Assembly: GCF_020524025.1 (NCBI RefSeq)
Contig: NZ_JAIVKN010000004.1
Coordinates: 1-64,000, forward strand
From: Halobacillus litoralis
GTDB lineage: Bacteria > Bacillota > Bacilli > Bacillales > Halobacillaceae
Reading direction: 5' to 3'
DNA length: 64,000 nt
Numbering within the stretch: the stretch's first letter is position 1; each line of letters begins with the position of its first letter. This document shows, in pieces, positions 54,724 through 63,803 of the stretch. The notes beneath the pieces are model-generated. The model did not search any database, was not told the DNA's origin, and saw only the letters and a list, made by a program, of their open reading frames with translations. Position numbers and translations under genes: made by a program.

Positions 54724-55734
54724 TTATTTATATTCTACTAAACTTTTTGATTGGTTCTCGAAATTCCACGCATCGCGGCACATATCAATGACGTCACGTT
54801 TGGCTGTCCAGCCAAATTCTCTCTTGGCTTTTGACGCATCAGCATAGCAGATTGCAATATCTCCAGGCCTACGACTAACAAATTCATATGGAACTTTGAT
54901 TCCATTAGCTTTTTCAAAAGCTTTCACTAGCTCCAGTACACTGGTTCCCCGGCCTGTTCCTAAGTTATAAACATGAGCTCCTTTTTGGATGTGGTCGATT
55001 GCTGAAACATGCCCTTCTGCTAGATCAACGACATGGATATAATCTCTTACTCCTGTAGCATCTTTAGTTGGATAGTCATTTCCGAAAATTTTTAATTTCT
55101 CAAGCTTTCCTTTAACAACTTGAGTAATATATGGCATTAGGTTATTGGGAACACCGTCAGGTTTTTCACCAATTAAACCACTCTCATGAGCGCCAACGGG
55201 ATTAAAGTATCTAAGTAGAGCAACGGAAAGTTTGGGGTTTGCTCTTGAAAAATCAAGAAGAATCCTCTCACACATAGCTTTAGTTTCTCCGTAAGGATTG
55301 GTTGTTGGTAAAGGATTCATGGTTTCTACAAAAGGAACTTCATTGTCACCATAAACGGTTGCCGATGAACTGAAAACAAACCGATTTACATCATACTTTC
55401 TAGATGCTTTTGCAAGAACAAGTGTGCTGATAATGTTATTCCAATAGTAAGTTAAAGGGACTTCTAATGATTCTCCAACTGCTTTATAACCAGCGAAATG
55501 AATAACGCCATCTATTTGATGCTCGCTAAATATTTTGTTTACAGCTGATTGGTTAGTCACATCAACCTGATAAAGCGGTATTTCTTTACTAGTGATTTGT
55601 CTTAATAATTTTACCGTCGATTTTCTACTATTGTAAAAGTTATCAGCAATTATTACCTTATGTCCTTTATCAAGCAAAGATACGCATGTATGAGAGCCTA
55701 TATATCCTGCCCCTCCGGTTACTAGAATGTTCAT
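54724..55734 (-). CDS. galE: UDP-glucose/UDP-GlcNAc 4-epimerase
   Basis: 336 aa SDR enzyme. NAD motif ILVTGGAGYIGSHTCVSLL, catalytic SSSATVYG and NPYGETK (Tyr-x-x-x-Lys), and RYFNPVGAHESGLIGE. It lies 81 bases after pelG in the same direction. As in the Bacillus cereus Pel locus it should supply UDP-GalNAc (and UDP-Gal) for the polymer. Confidence 0.93.
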   Translation of the reverse strand: MNILVTGGAGYIGSHTCVSLLDKGHKVIIADNFYNSRKSTVKLLRQITSKEIPLYQVDVTNQSAVNKIFSEHQIDGVIHFAGYKAVGESLEVPLTYYWNNIISTLVLAKASRKYDVNRFVFSSSATVYGDNEVPFVETMNPLPTTNPYGETKAMCERILLDFSRANPKLSVALLRYFNPVGAHESGLIGEKPDGVPNNLMPYITQVVKGKLEKLKIFGNDYPTKDATGVRDYIHVVDLAEGHVSAIDHIQKGAHVYNLGTGRGTSVLELVKAFEKANGIKVPYEFVSRRPGDIAICYADASKAKREFGWTAKRDVIDMCRDAWNFENQSKSLVEYK

Positions 55735-55815
55735 AAAAGAGATCCTCCCCGAATAAATAAGATTCTTCTCCTACCTATCCAATTCGTGAAATCAATTAAA
55801 ATAAATGATTACCAT

Positions 55816-57291
55816 TTATTTTGTTGAGATTTGAATTTTATTCAACCATCTAATTGCTTTTTGCAATCTCTTCCTTTCTTTAAATGGCATGGTTCCTTGT
55901 CCTAGGAATGCATGGAATTCTATATTTTGTAAATAGCGTATTAAAGTGACGGCAGTATATATGAAAGAAATGGCGGACCCGATAGCAAAGCTGATCCCGT
56001 AAGCCTTATAATTATATGGGAGCAACAATAGTGTTGTAGATCCGTTAACCGCGAAGAAAAAAAGTGTACAGTACATAGCTCCTTTTCTATTTTCAAAATA
56101 AAGAAGCATCAATAAAAAAATCATGAACATCACGGTAGAAAAAGCACCTAGAGTAGTGAACCTGAAGATAGATAAAATTCGTTGATTGATGCCCATTAAG
56201 TTAAATAAGTATCCAGACATAATGAGGATTAGAATAGTGAAAATGGCTTGAGATTTAATCAAGTTTTCTATGTCCTTACTCAATGTTTGGAACATCTTTT
56301 TTTTCTGATTATTGATTTCTGTTAATGTCCCTCCTTTATTTATATAGTCATAAAAAGAAAGGTATTGTTTGTAAAATTTTGTTTCTAACGATACTACAAA
56401 TAGGACGATGGCAGGGATGATGGTCAGGAAGCTCCAAAACAATGCTGTATCATACTCTGGATGAATGAGGAAAGATTGTTCTATAACCCTGGATCCTGCA
56501 CCGAACCAGATAATAAAGCTGGAAATCCAAATTCCTAAATTGTAAAATAAACCAACAATAAACATAGAGGGGTGGTGTCCAAAGTAAGAGAGATAGTTAA
56601 ATTGATGGGTAATGGATGTTGTTGGGAACGTTTGGATAAGTGTATGAAAAAGAATAAAAAGGGTAATAACCATTCCCAAGGTAAAGCCGATCAGTAAGAT
56701 CAAAGCGTAAGAGTTAGGATTATAGAAGTTCTCAAAAATAGGCGTGCTTGAAATGTAATTGAAGACAAAGGCTGAAACTCCACCCGCCAGATAGGCAGTA
56801 CTTATGATTTTATAGTTCTTTGCAGCTGTTAAGAAAAGGGAAAGCACCCAGATTAGATTAATCGATCCAAACAATATGAATAAAGTCCCTTTAAATAGAA
56901 GTGATAAGGGAGAAATGATGCAAAACACGAACCACATCATAAAGCTAATGATGGTTATAGTTTTACTAACACCTAAGAAGGCAGGGAAAATATCCTCTCG
57001 CTCTTCTTTATAAATCAAATCAGCTACATACCTGGTGACAACAAATTGGTGGGTACCAAAACTAATTTGCGAGAAAATAAAGCAATAGGAAACAGCAAAG
57101 GTGAAAAGTTCTATTTGACCAGGGGTATATGACTGCATGTACCCAGCCAGCCAATGAATCAAAAAAATTGTAGTTGTGACAATCAGCCATGGCCCTGATG
57201 TAACAAGACAAGCAAAACTGTACGCTTGAATTTTTGACGAAAGGTAATCCTCTTCTAAAAGTTTCTTAAGGTGAAACCCTATCCCCGCCAT
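55816..57291 (-). CDS. pelG: Pel polysaccharide transporter PelG
   Basis: About 491 aa, twelve hydrophobic helices of the MOP flippase-like fold. The opening MAGIGFHLKKLLEEDYLSSKIQAY is characteristic of PelG. The ATG at 57291 has AAAGGAG ahead and overlaps the end of pelF by 26 bases. It exports Pel across the membrane together with PelD/PelE/PelF. Confidence 0.9.
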   Translation of the reverse strand: MAGIGFHLKKLLEEDYLSSKIQAYSFACLVTSGPWLIVTTTIFLIHWLAGYMQSYTPGQIELFTFAVSYCFIFSQISFGTHQFVVTRYVADLIYKEEREDIFPAFLGVSKTITIISFMMWFVFCIISPLSLLFKGTLFILFGSINLIWVLSLFLTAAKNYKIISTAYLAGGVSAFVFNYISSTPIFENFYNPNSYALILLIGFTLGMVITLFILFHTLIQTFPTTSITHQFNYLSYFGHHPSMFIVGLFYNLGIWISSFIIWFGAGSRVIEQSFLIHPEYDTALFWSFLTIIPAIVLFVVSLETKFYKQYLSFYDYINKGGTLTEINNQKKKMFQTLSKDIENLIKSQAIFTILILIMSGYLFNLMGINQRILSIFRFTTLGAFSTVMFMIFLLMLLYFENRKGAMYCTLFFFAVNGSTTLLLLPYNYKAYGISFAIGSAISFIYTAVTLIRYLQNIEFHAFLGQGTMPFKERKRLQKAIRWLNKIQISTK

Positions 57292-58702
57292 ACATAGCAC
57301 TCCTTTCTTGGTACAAAGTGGAATAGTGTTGGATGACTTGTGTTAATTGATAAAATTCTTTCACACGTTTCTTTCCATTTGAGCCCATTTCCTTTCTTTT
57401 TGTAGGATGTTCATATAGCCATTTGCACTTAAGAGCCATGGCTTCTGGATTTACTGGAGGGATAACAAAACCAGCGTCCCCAAGTGAATCACCTATCCCT
57501 CCTTTAATTAATTCAGAACAAGCACCCACGTTGGTAGTCACCCAGGGAATTCCGGCGGCCATCCCTTCTAATATAGCTAAAGGCTGTCCTTCTGATATAC
57601 TACTTAATACACAAACATCAAAGCGAGGTAGATACTCAAGAACATTTACTTCTCCTGATAGAAGAACTTCCTGCGTAAGGTTCAACGATTTTATCAACTC
57701 ATCACATTCCTTTGCATACTTTGGATCCTCGCTTACAGGACCCATAATGGTTAGTTCAAAAGGAACTCCATATTTCTTTAAATAGTAAGCAGCGTGGATC
57801 ATAGTCTTAATATCTTTGATAGGAACAACTCTAACGATTGCACCTATTTTAAACTTTTCGTTTACCTTGTTTAACATTGGGGCGTTTGTGAATTTTTCAA
57901 GTTCTATCCCATTTGGAATAACCCTTAATCTTTCCTTTGGCGCCCCTGACCTTTTTTGAAAGTTGCTATTGCTTTGAAATAATGTAATAATATCATCTGC
58001 CTGCTGGTAAGCCTGATTAGAAACATGATAGAAGAAATTAATCCATTTCTGTTTAAATTGACTCGGTATTCCCTTGGTTTGTATAATTTCTTCCTCTCGT
58101 TCACGAGCGTACATGCCATGTTCTGTTATGATGAAAGGAATGTTTTGTGTTTCTTTCATGTACGCTCCCACTTGTCCCGCGTACCCGGTAGAAATTGAAT
58201 GAACTAAGTCAACATTCGGAAATTGGTTTTGAAGCAAGGTCAGGACAGGCATTAAAATAGATTGCCACATCATAAGGTAATCAATAAATGAATCTTGATT
58301 ATCTTCTTGTTGATAATGGTCAACGACAAAGTTCCAAAAAGCAGAGCTTCTAAAAAACGTTTTAGCAGATCCGATTTTCCTTCGATCCGCAAATAGATGA
58401 AGTGCTTTATTGTATGGATCATTAAATTCACTCCAATGAAACAACTCTCTTTTTTCTTTGTCGGATAACTTAACCTTTTCATATAATTTAGGTTTTTGAA
58501 GACCGTTTAATGGAATATTTGTAATTCCTTTAACGTTAGCAGGAAGTTCATATTTATAAGTGTCTGAGCTGGATTTCCCTGCGGATATTGCTATGATTTC
58601 AAATTCTACATCAGGCATGTTTTTCATCAACATTTGTACCCAGCTAGAAACTCCCCCTTTTATATAGGGATAACTTCCTTCTGCTATAATGCCTATTCTC
58701 AT
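57266..58702 (-). CDS. pelF: Pel glycosyltransferase PelF (GT4 family)
   Basis: 478 aa. N-terminal IGIIAEGSYPYIKGGVSSWVQML and FIITEHGMYAREREEEI are typical PelF segments. The C-terminal GT4 donor site contains RVVPIKDIKTMI, VLSSISEGQPLAILEGMAAGIPWVTTNVGA (E-x7-E). It polymerises the GalNAc/GlcNAc-type sugar from the UDP donor in the cytosol. Three bases separate it from the deacetylase gene. Confidence 0.92.
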   Translation of the reverse strand: MRIGIIAEGSYPYIKGGVSSWVQMLMKNMPDVEFEIIAISAGKSSSDTYKYELPANVKGITNIPLNGLQKPKLYEKVKLSDKEKRELFHWSEFNDPYNKALHLFADRRKIGSAKTFFRSSAFWNFVVDHYQQEDNQDSFIDYLMMWQSILMPVLTLLQNQFPNVDLVHSISTGYAGQVGAYMKETQNIPFIITEHGMYAREREEEIIQTKGIPSQFKQKWINFFYHVSNQAYQQADDIITLFQSNSNFQKRSGAPKERLRVIPNGIELEKFTNAPMLNKVNEKFKIGAIVRVVPIKDIKTMIHAAYYLKKYGVPFELTIMGPVSEDPKYAKECDELIKSLNLTQEVLLSGEVNVLEYLPRFDVCVLSSISEGQPLAILEGMAAGIPWVTTNVGACSELIKGGIGDSLGDAGFVIPPVNPEAMALKCKWLYEHPTKRKEMGSNGKKRVKEFYQLTQVIQHYSTLYQERSAMYGGDRVSP

Positions 58703-58705
58703 TTT

Positions 58706-60544
58706 TTAACCCTCCATTTCAATGGTAATTTCTGCTTGAGGATCAGTTAAAGTGAGCACATAAACCGTTGATGAGTTTGTCAGTTTGTCTATACGTCCAA
58801 ATTGGTATGAACCAACATTGATTTTTCTTCCTTCTTCTAGATGTATCAGTAAAATGGATGGATCTAGGATATTCTCCCCGGATATATTGATAGAACTGCT
58901 TGTATAAGTGATGTCAAAGGCAGAGTTCATGTAGATATCCATTTTTTTAGATGCTTGAGAAGCGGTTAGTGATTCCAGGTAAGGATAATGTTGAGTTGTT
59001 TTATCAAGCATATTAGAAAATCCCTCTTTCATTTCAGGCCATCCATTATTATCGGATCTGTCTGGGTCCAAAACATCATCAGGATGGATAAAGTGAGAGA
59101 CAACTCCAAAGTTTGCAATTGTGTCATTCATTTCAAACTCCCTTACATTCCCGAAAGAATAATCACTGGTAACACGAGGGAAATGATGTAAGTCTGGATC
59201 TTCTTCGTCTATTCCAAATTCCTGAACGTAGTCTCCATGGGTGGCATTTCCTGAATACAAGGAGGAAATGGTTGTTAAATTCCCTAAATGATTGGTTAAT
59301 GCTTTTTCGCCCGTTTTATTTAATATATTTGATGGAGGAACATAGGTAGCTATACTTTTATTAGGGAAGTAGTGTTTAAACATTTGTTTTGCTTTTACTA
59401 TGGCATTTTCCATGGATTCTTGATCCGCCCAAGGATGGTAGCCCAGCGATGGGTTTGAAGGTTCTTGTTCTGTAACCAGAGATTGGTGATTGTATCCGTG
59501 CAGCCCGATTTCACCTCCAGTCTCCAATAATTCTCTCCCATAATAGGTCATTTCCTCACGATATTTTTTAACTAACTGATTAGAGGTCAATTTATTGTCA
59601 TCTCTATACGTTCCAATAAACACCCCGGTATAATTTAAATCATACCTTCTAGAAAACTCCTTCATGTCTTCCCACCAAATTTCCTTGTAAAATTCTGAAA
59701 TATCTAAGTTGTACTCTTTGGTAATAGAGGGATAAGATCCAGAAGGTACTGGCGATGGGAAGTCATCAATAAATATGACTTTTGCTGCTAATTGAGCACT
59801 GACAAAAGCAGGTGTTGATAAAGAAAGTGAATGAAGCAGTAAACCTCTTGTGGTCTTAACTTCCATAGCGGTTGTATTCCAATAAACCACCTTTCCTTCC
59901 TTAAAATTGTGTGTCCATAATAAAGGATGGTTTTCAGCGGTTACGTAAGTTTCTGTTTGTGAATTTAATTCAACATTAAGAACACTATTTTCAAACAACG
60001 AATCCTTTTCATCCGTGTTTGTATAACCCGGGAATATATCCTTCTCAAAATTCATTCCATAAACGCTGGACTTTTCAAAACCATAATTTTTTTTAATTCC
60101 TACTAAATCGTCCCATTTTTCATTTAAGAATCGATTAGGGATAAACAGTCTTCCTCCATTCTCGACAAACCATTGAACCTCTTCAAAAGGCCATTGTTTT
60201 GAATTCTCACCAGTTAGTACAAGCACACTGTAAGGAGAAGGGGGCAAATCCTTTATCTCTTCTGAAGAAATCGTTTGGTAATCTACTTTTGCATAATGAA
60301 GAGAATGGGTGATGTTGTTATATATTTTTTGTGATAAGTCACTTTCATCTCTGAAAATGTAGATATTCAGTCTTTCACCTTGCGGTTCACCTTCGCTTGT
60401 CATTGTATTAAATACTTGACTATAAGAGGTCGCTGGAGGAATTAAGTTGTTAATGTTCCCGATTCGACCATACTGTAATAGTCCTAAAATGAAAATGGTT
60501 AACAGAAATACTAGTCCAACTTTAAAGAGTGATTTTTTCACCAT
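58706..60544 (-). CDS. pelADA: Pel deacetylase, PelA deacetylase-domain protein (DUF2194)
   Basis: 612 aa. N-terminal membrane anchor (residues 7-25) and an extracellular region with a Rossmann-like segment (YSVLVLTGENSKQW). A polysaccharide-deacetylase-type domain follows from about residue 250: KVIFIDDFPSPVPSG (Asp-Asp) and GEIGLHGYNHQSL (His...His). The C-terminus is a beta-rich module. It removes acetyl groups from Pel outside the cell. Unlike Pseudomonas PelA there is no fused hydrolase domain; a separate gene at 62.4 kb supplies that. The start shares one base with the pelE stop. Confidence 0.88.
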   Translation of the reverse strand: MVKKSLFKVGLVFLLTIFILGLLQYGRIGNINNLIPPATSYSQVFNTMTSEGEPQGERLNIYIFRDESDLSQKIYNNITHSLHYAKVDYQTISSEEIKDLPPSPYSVLVLTGENSKQWPFEEVQWFVENGGRLFIPNRFLNEKWDDLVGIKKNYGFEKSSVYGMNFEKDIFPGYTNTDEKDSLFENSVLNVELNSQTETYVTAENHPLLWTHNFKEGKVVYWNTTAMEVKTTRGLLLHSLSLSTPAFVSAQLAAKVIFIDDFPSPVPSGSYPSITKEYNLDISEFYKEIWWEDMKEFSRRYDLNYTGVFIGTYRDDNKLTSNQLVKKYREEMTYYGRELLETGGEIGLHGYNHQSLVTEQEPSNPSLGYHPWADQESMENAIVKAKQMFKHYFPNKSIATYVPPSNILNKTGEKALTNHLGNLTTISSLYSGNATHGDYVQEFGIDEEDPDLHHFPRVTSDYSFGNVREFEMNDTIANFGVVSHFIHPDDVLDPDRSDNNGWPEMKEGFSNMLDKTTQHYPYLESLTASQASKKMDIYMNSAFDITYTSSSINISGENILDPSILLIHLEEGRKINVGSYQFGRIDKLTNSSTVYVLTLTDPQAEITIEMEG

Positions 60545-61446
60545 TATAGATTACCACCTATCCTTATAAGGATTTGACGATAGGAATTTGGAATACTTTC
60601 CTTTTTGACGTACTTATTTACCTTCATGATAAGCTGTTTAAGGTTATCCCAATCTCCATTTATATAATAGTGATTTATCAACCCACAGTAGCCACCATAA
60701 TAATTTGGATAGTTTTTAATTAATTTCACAAAAACTTCATGTGCATCCTCTCTTTTCTTAAGTTCCTGTAAAGCCCACCCAAGTTTATTTAACAATTGAG
60801 GTTGTTCCTGCTGTTGAGTAAGGGTCTTTTCTAAGTAATCGGTGTACTCTTTAAGTATGTGAGATTTAAGGGTGCTTTCTAAAAGACCGCTCTTTAAGTA
60901 ATTCTCGTAAGCCGCAATGGATTGTTCGTAATTGCTTAAATCCTCATGGCATTCGTCTTTGGTATGAGCATTAATGGTTTCTCTAAATCTTCGGTGCAAT
61001 GTGTTGATTGTAGTAGCAGCGTAATGAACAATCTCTGGATCATCATCATCTAATAGCTTCTCAAGATATCGGTTCACGTTTGGAATGTTATGATCCAGTA
61101 AGACCATAATAATTTCCCGCTTGGCTACATTGTCGTCTTTTTCTAACATTAATTCTATTGACTCTGTTGGAATATCAGCTGTCCTCATGGATGGAGGTGG
61201 ATGAAAAGTATCGGTAGAAGTACTATCCTCTCCACTAGAATCGAAATGATTTATAGAATTATGGGAAAGGAACCAGAACGTAAGGTAACCAAATTCACCT
61301 ATTAATGGAAGGAAGATAGATATCCAACCTAACCAAATGATGACTCCATTCCACTTGTCATCTTGTTTTTTTAGCCGTTTTTTCACCAAAATCAAGACAA
61401 TTAATGTGTGTAGGATAAAGAAGACGACCGTAAGAAAGACGTACAT
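60544..61446 (-). CDS. pelE: PelE, membrane/TPR protein
   Basis: About 300 aa. Two N-terminal transmembrane helices (VFLTVVFFILHTLIVLILV; VIIWLGWISIFLPLIGEFGYLTFWFL), then soluble helical repeats including LLNKLGWALQELKKREDAHEVFVKLIKNYPNYYGGY (TPR). Family role: scaffold joining PelD, PelF and PelG. The ATG at 61446 with GAGGGG ahead is chosen over a GTG overlapping the pelD stop. Confidence 0.85.
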   Translation of the reverse strand: MYVFLTVVFFILHTLIVLILVKKRLKKQDDKWNGVIIWLGWISIFLPLIGEFGYLTFWFLSHNSINHFDSSGEDSTSTDTFHPPPSMRTADIPTESIELMLEKDDNVAKREIIMVLLDHNIPNVNRYLEKLLDDDDPEIVHYAATTINTLHRRFRETINAHTKDECHEDLSNYEQSIAAYENYLKSGLLESTLKSHILKEYTDYLEKTLTQQQEQPQLLNKLGWALQELKKREDAHEVFVKLIKNYPNYYGGYCGLINHYYINGDWDNLKQLIMKVNKYVKKESIPNSYRQILIRIGGNL

Positions 61447-61451
61447 AGCAC

Positions 61452-62381
61452 TCACCCCTCTTTTAAGAAATCATTTAATGTTTGGTCGAGGTCCATCCCA
61501 TTATATTTTTCAATACAGTAAGATGCCCAATGTAACAAGTGCTCAAGCAATTGGAGTTCGTAATCATTTACTCTTTCGAGATCAAACTGCTGTAACACTA
61601 GTACGAAGTTCCAATTATTTTCTAAAGGTATGATACCGGCAAGTAAGGGAGCCTCCTCTTCATCGTTGATATTTCTGAAAACGACAGGTTCATTCATAAG
61701 CCTTTGATAAAAGGAGGGAGCTTCAGAGTAGTAAAGTACATCTTCGTGCTGTCCTACATTCTCAATGTCACCATCCAGTTGAAGCAATCCTCTGGAAGTA
61801 TCTACTTTGTAAACGGCAGCAGCACTTGATTTAAAGTAATTAATAGTAACTTTTATCAGGGATGCTAATACCTTTTCTGTGTCGGATTGATTGATTTCTG
61901 TAAACATATGGTATATTGTTTTTGGTGTATTATGGTAAGTCAATACTTTATTAGTCAAGGATTTATTAGAAGTTTTTAGTTCATGAATTTTGAGATTTTG
62001 TTTGCGTAATTTGATCTGAATCTCTTTTCTCTGGGAAGTTACTTGTTCATAACGTCTCTGGTAAATATGGTAAAAGGAAGTACAAATTAAAGTGACTATG
62101 AGGTAAAAGCCTAACCACTTTACTTTATCGATATCAAAAAAAAGTAAAAGTATATCTTTTCCCCTCAATAGTGAAACAACTATCAAATATAAGAGTGTGA
62201 GTCCATAAGTGAATAACCCTATTGATCTTCCGTACATTAAAGAAAACAGAATTAAGGCAAATAGGATTGGACTTGGTTTTAAATCGAATAGGAACCAGTT
62301 GGATAATGCATCTATTAGGAAGAATATAGTGAAAACAAGAAGCACTTCAAAAACTTTTTTTGTATCATTCTTTTTCTTCAT
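61452..62381 (-). CDS. pelD: PelD lacking the GGDEF c-di-GMP receptor domain
   Basis: 309 aa. Four transmembrane helices in the first 105 residues (FEVLLVFTIFFLIDALSNWFLF onward), a short coiled coil (residues 112-148, RRYEQVTSQRKEIQIKLRKQNLKIHELK...), then a GAF domain (about 150-300, VLASLIKVTINYFKSSAAAVYKVD). Pseudomonas PelD is about 455 aa and continues into a degenerate GGDEF domain whose RxxD site binds c-di-GMP. Here translation ends right after the GAF domain and pelE follows immediately, with no sign of a frameshifted remainder. ATG behind AAGGAGAGAG. Confidence 0.88.
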   Translation of the reverse strand: MKKKNDTKKVFEVLLVFTIFFLIDALSNWFLFDLKPSPILFALILFSLMYGRSIGLFTYGLTLLYLIVVSLLRGKDILLLFFDIDKVKWLGFYLIVTLICTSFYHIYQRRYEQVTSQRKEIQIKLRKQNLKIHELKTSNKSLTNKVLTYHNTPKTIYHMFTEINQSDTEKVLASLIKVTINYFKSSAAAVYKVDTSRGLLQLDGDIENVGQHEDVLYYSEAPSFYQRLMNEPVVFRNINDEEEAPLLAGIIPLENNWNFVLVLQQFDLERVNDYELQLLEHLLHWASYCIEKYNGMDLDQTLNDFLKEG

Positions 62382-62427
62382 GACCTCTCTCCTTCATTAG
62401 ATAATTGTTTTTTAACAAAGTGAAAAT

Positions 62428-63306
62428 ATGCTCTATATCTTTTCTGCTTTCATGGAGGTGCGTACTGTCAAATCTAAAGTTATTTATTTGATCGTGTTAG
62501 TCCTTAGTGTATTGTTAGGAGGGTTCTACTCAATTAAGTACTATGAAAATCCGTTAAATCAAAACGAATCTTTTGACTACAAAATTTACTACAATACCCC
62601 CACCAAAGAACTTATTAATAAAATGCAAAAGCTTGATGCCATTATTCTTGAACCACACTTTTATACGGTAGACCAAATAAGAGAGATTAAAGAAAAAGGG
62701 ACGACAGTCTATGGATATATAAATACTATGGAGATAGATTCTTGGAATAAGAGTATTGTAAATAAAGTTAAACCTGCAGATTACTTTTATAGAAATAATG
62801 AAAAAGTATACTTTGATCAATGGGATTCATATTTAGCTGATTTCACCTCCAATCATTATCGAGAGCTCTTGTTGAATGAAATTGCTAACGAAATTATTTC
62901 TAAACAAATCGATGGTATTTTCTTAGACACAGTAGGTGATATAGACGACCAACATTCGAGATCACCTGGAATTTATGAGGAACAGCAATTAGCTATGTTT
63001 AATTTTGTGAAAGATATTCATTCCAAGTATCCAGATAAAAAGTTGATACAAAACTGGGGGTTTCAAACCCTAGAGAATTACACGGCCCCTTATATAGACG
63101 GTGTAATGTGGGAAGACTTTGATTACACTAAAATTACATCTGATTCATGGTCTCAACAACAGATAGAAACTCTTCAAAACTTAAAAGAAAAGTATGATTT
63201 ACAGATATATACGGTTTCATTTAAAGAACCAGATGAAAGTAAGAGATATGCTGTAGAAAATGGTTTCTACCACCTTCATACAACAAGCGACTTTGAAAAG
63301 TGGTGA
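62428..63306 (+). CDS. PelA-type glycoside hydrolase (GH114/TM1410-like), standalone and anchored
   Basis: Up to 292 aa. An N-terminal membrane segment (SKVIYLIVLVLSVLLGGFY, residues 16-35) is followed by a TIM-barrel hydrolase: DAIILEPHFYTVDQI, TTVYGYINTMEIDSW, KQIDGIFLDTVGD (Asp), QNWGFQ, and GVMWEDF (Glu-Asp). This is the endo-alpha-1,4-N-acetylgalactosaminidase fold fused to the deacetylase in Pseudomonas PelA. Transcribed away from pelD with only 46 bases between starts. The start is uncertain: GGAGGTG at 62454-62460 points to translation from just after it, but no ATG, GTG or TTG follows in frame. Confidence 0.82.
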   Translation: MLYIFSAFMEVRTVKSKVIYLIVLVLSVLLGGFYSIKYYENPLNQNESFDYKIYYNTPTKELINKMQKLDAIILEPHFYTVDQIREIKEKGTTVYGYINTMEIDSWNKSIVNKVKPADYFYRNNEKVYFDQWDSYLADFTSNHYRELLLNEIANEIISKQIDGIFLDTVGDIDDQHSRSPGIYEEQQLAMFNFVKDIHSKYPDKKLIQNWGFQTLENYTAPYIDGVMWEDFDYTKITSDSWSQQQIETLQNLKEKYDLQIYTVSFKEPDESKRYAVENGFYHLHTTSDFEKW

Positions 63307-63803
63307 GGTCAATAGCTTTTTATAAATTCCGATTGACAACAAATTATATAAAAAGACCAAATCATACTTCCATCCATTAACCCCCGCAAATAGTCTCGTT
63401 GTTGTTCTTTTTAGAGTAATAACATTCTAAATAAAGAACATAATGGTATTATACTACTAGTTAATTAGAAGTAAAATGTCAAAAGAGGTGATTAATTTCC
63501 TATAATATGACAAAAGCTTCGCTTTCCTGCTTTTAACTCTTTTTTGCTCTTTTTATCTCTATTCCTGTAGCTGCTTGTTCTTTTTGGAGAACAAATAGGT
63601 TTCGCTGTAAATGGTGCGCCCTCTATCTTTATTTCAAATATATAGTATAAAAATAATTTTACGTTGACGAATCAATTTCCGCTTGACTCTTCCACAATGA
63701 GGCGTTTTTTTAATACAAAAGAAATTTGTCACATTAAATAGTTTCTGTTGAGATGATTTTGGTTAAATATAGGATAGTAACAATAATAGAAAGGGTGGAG
63801 AAT
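63307..63803. other. Intergenic region, 497 bases
   Basis: AT-rich with no ORF of note. A minor hairpin AAAAGC-TTC-GCTTTT near 63507-63521 may end the hydrolase transcript. GAAAGGGTGGAG at 63790-63800 is the ribosome site of the next gene. Confidence 0.35.
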
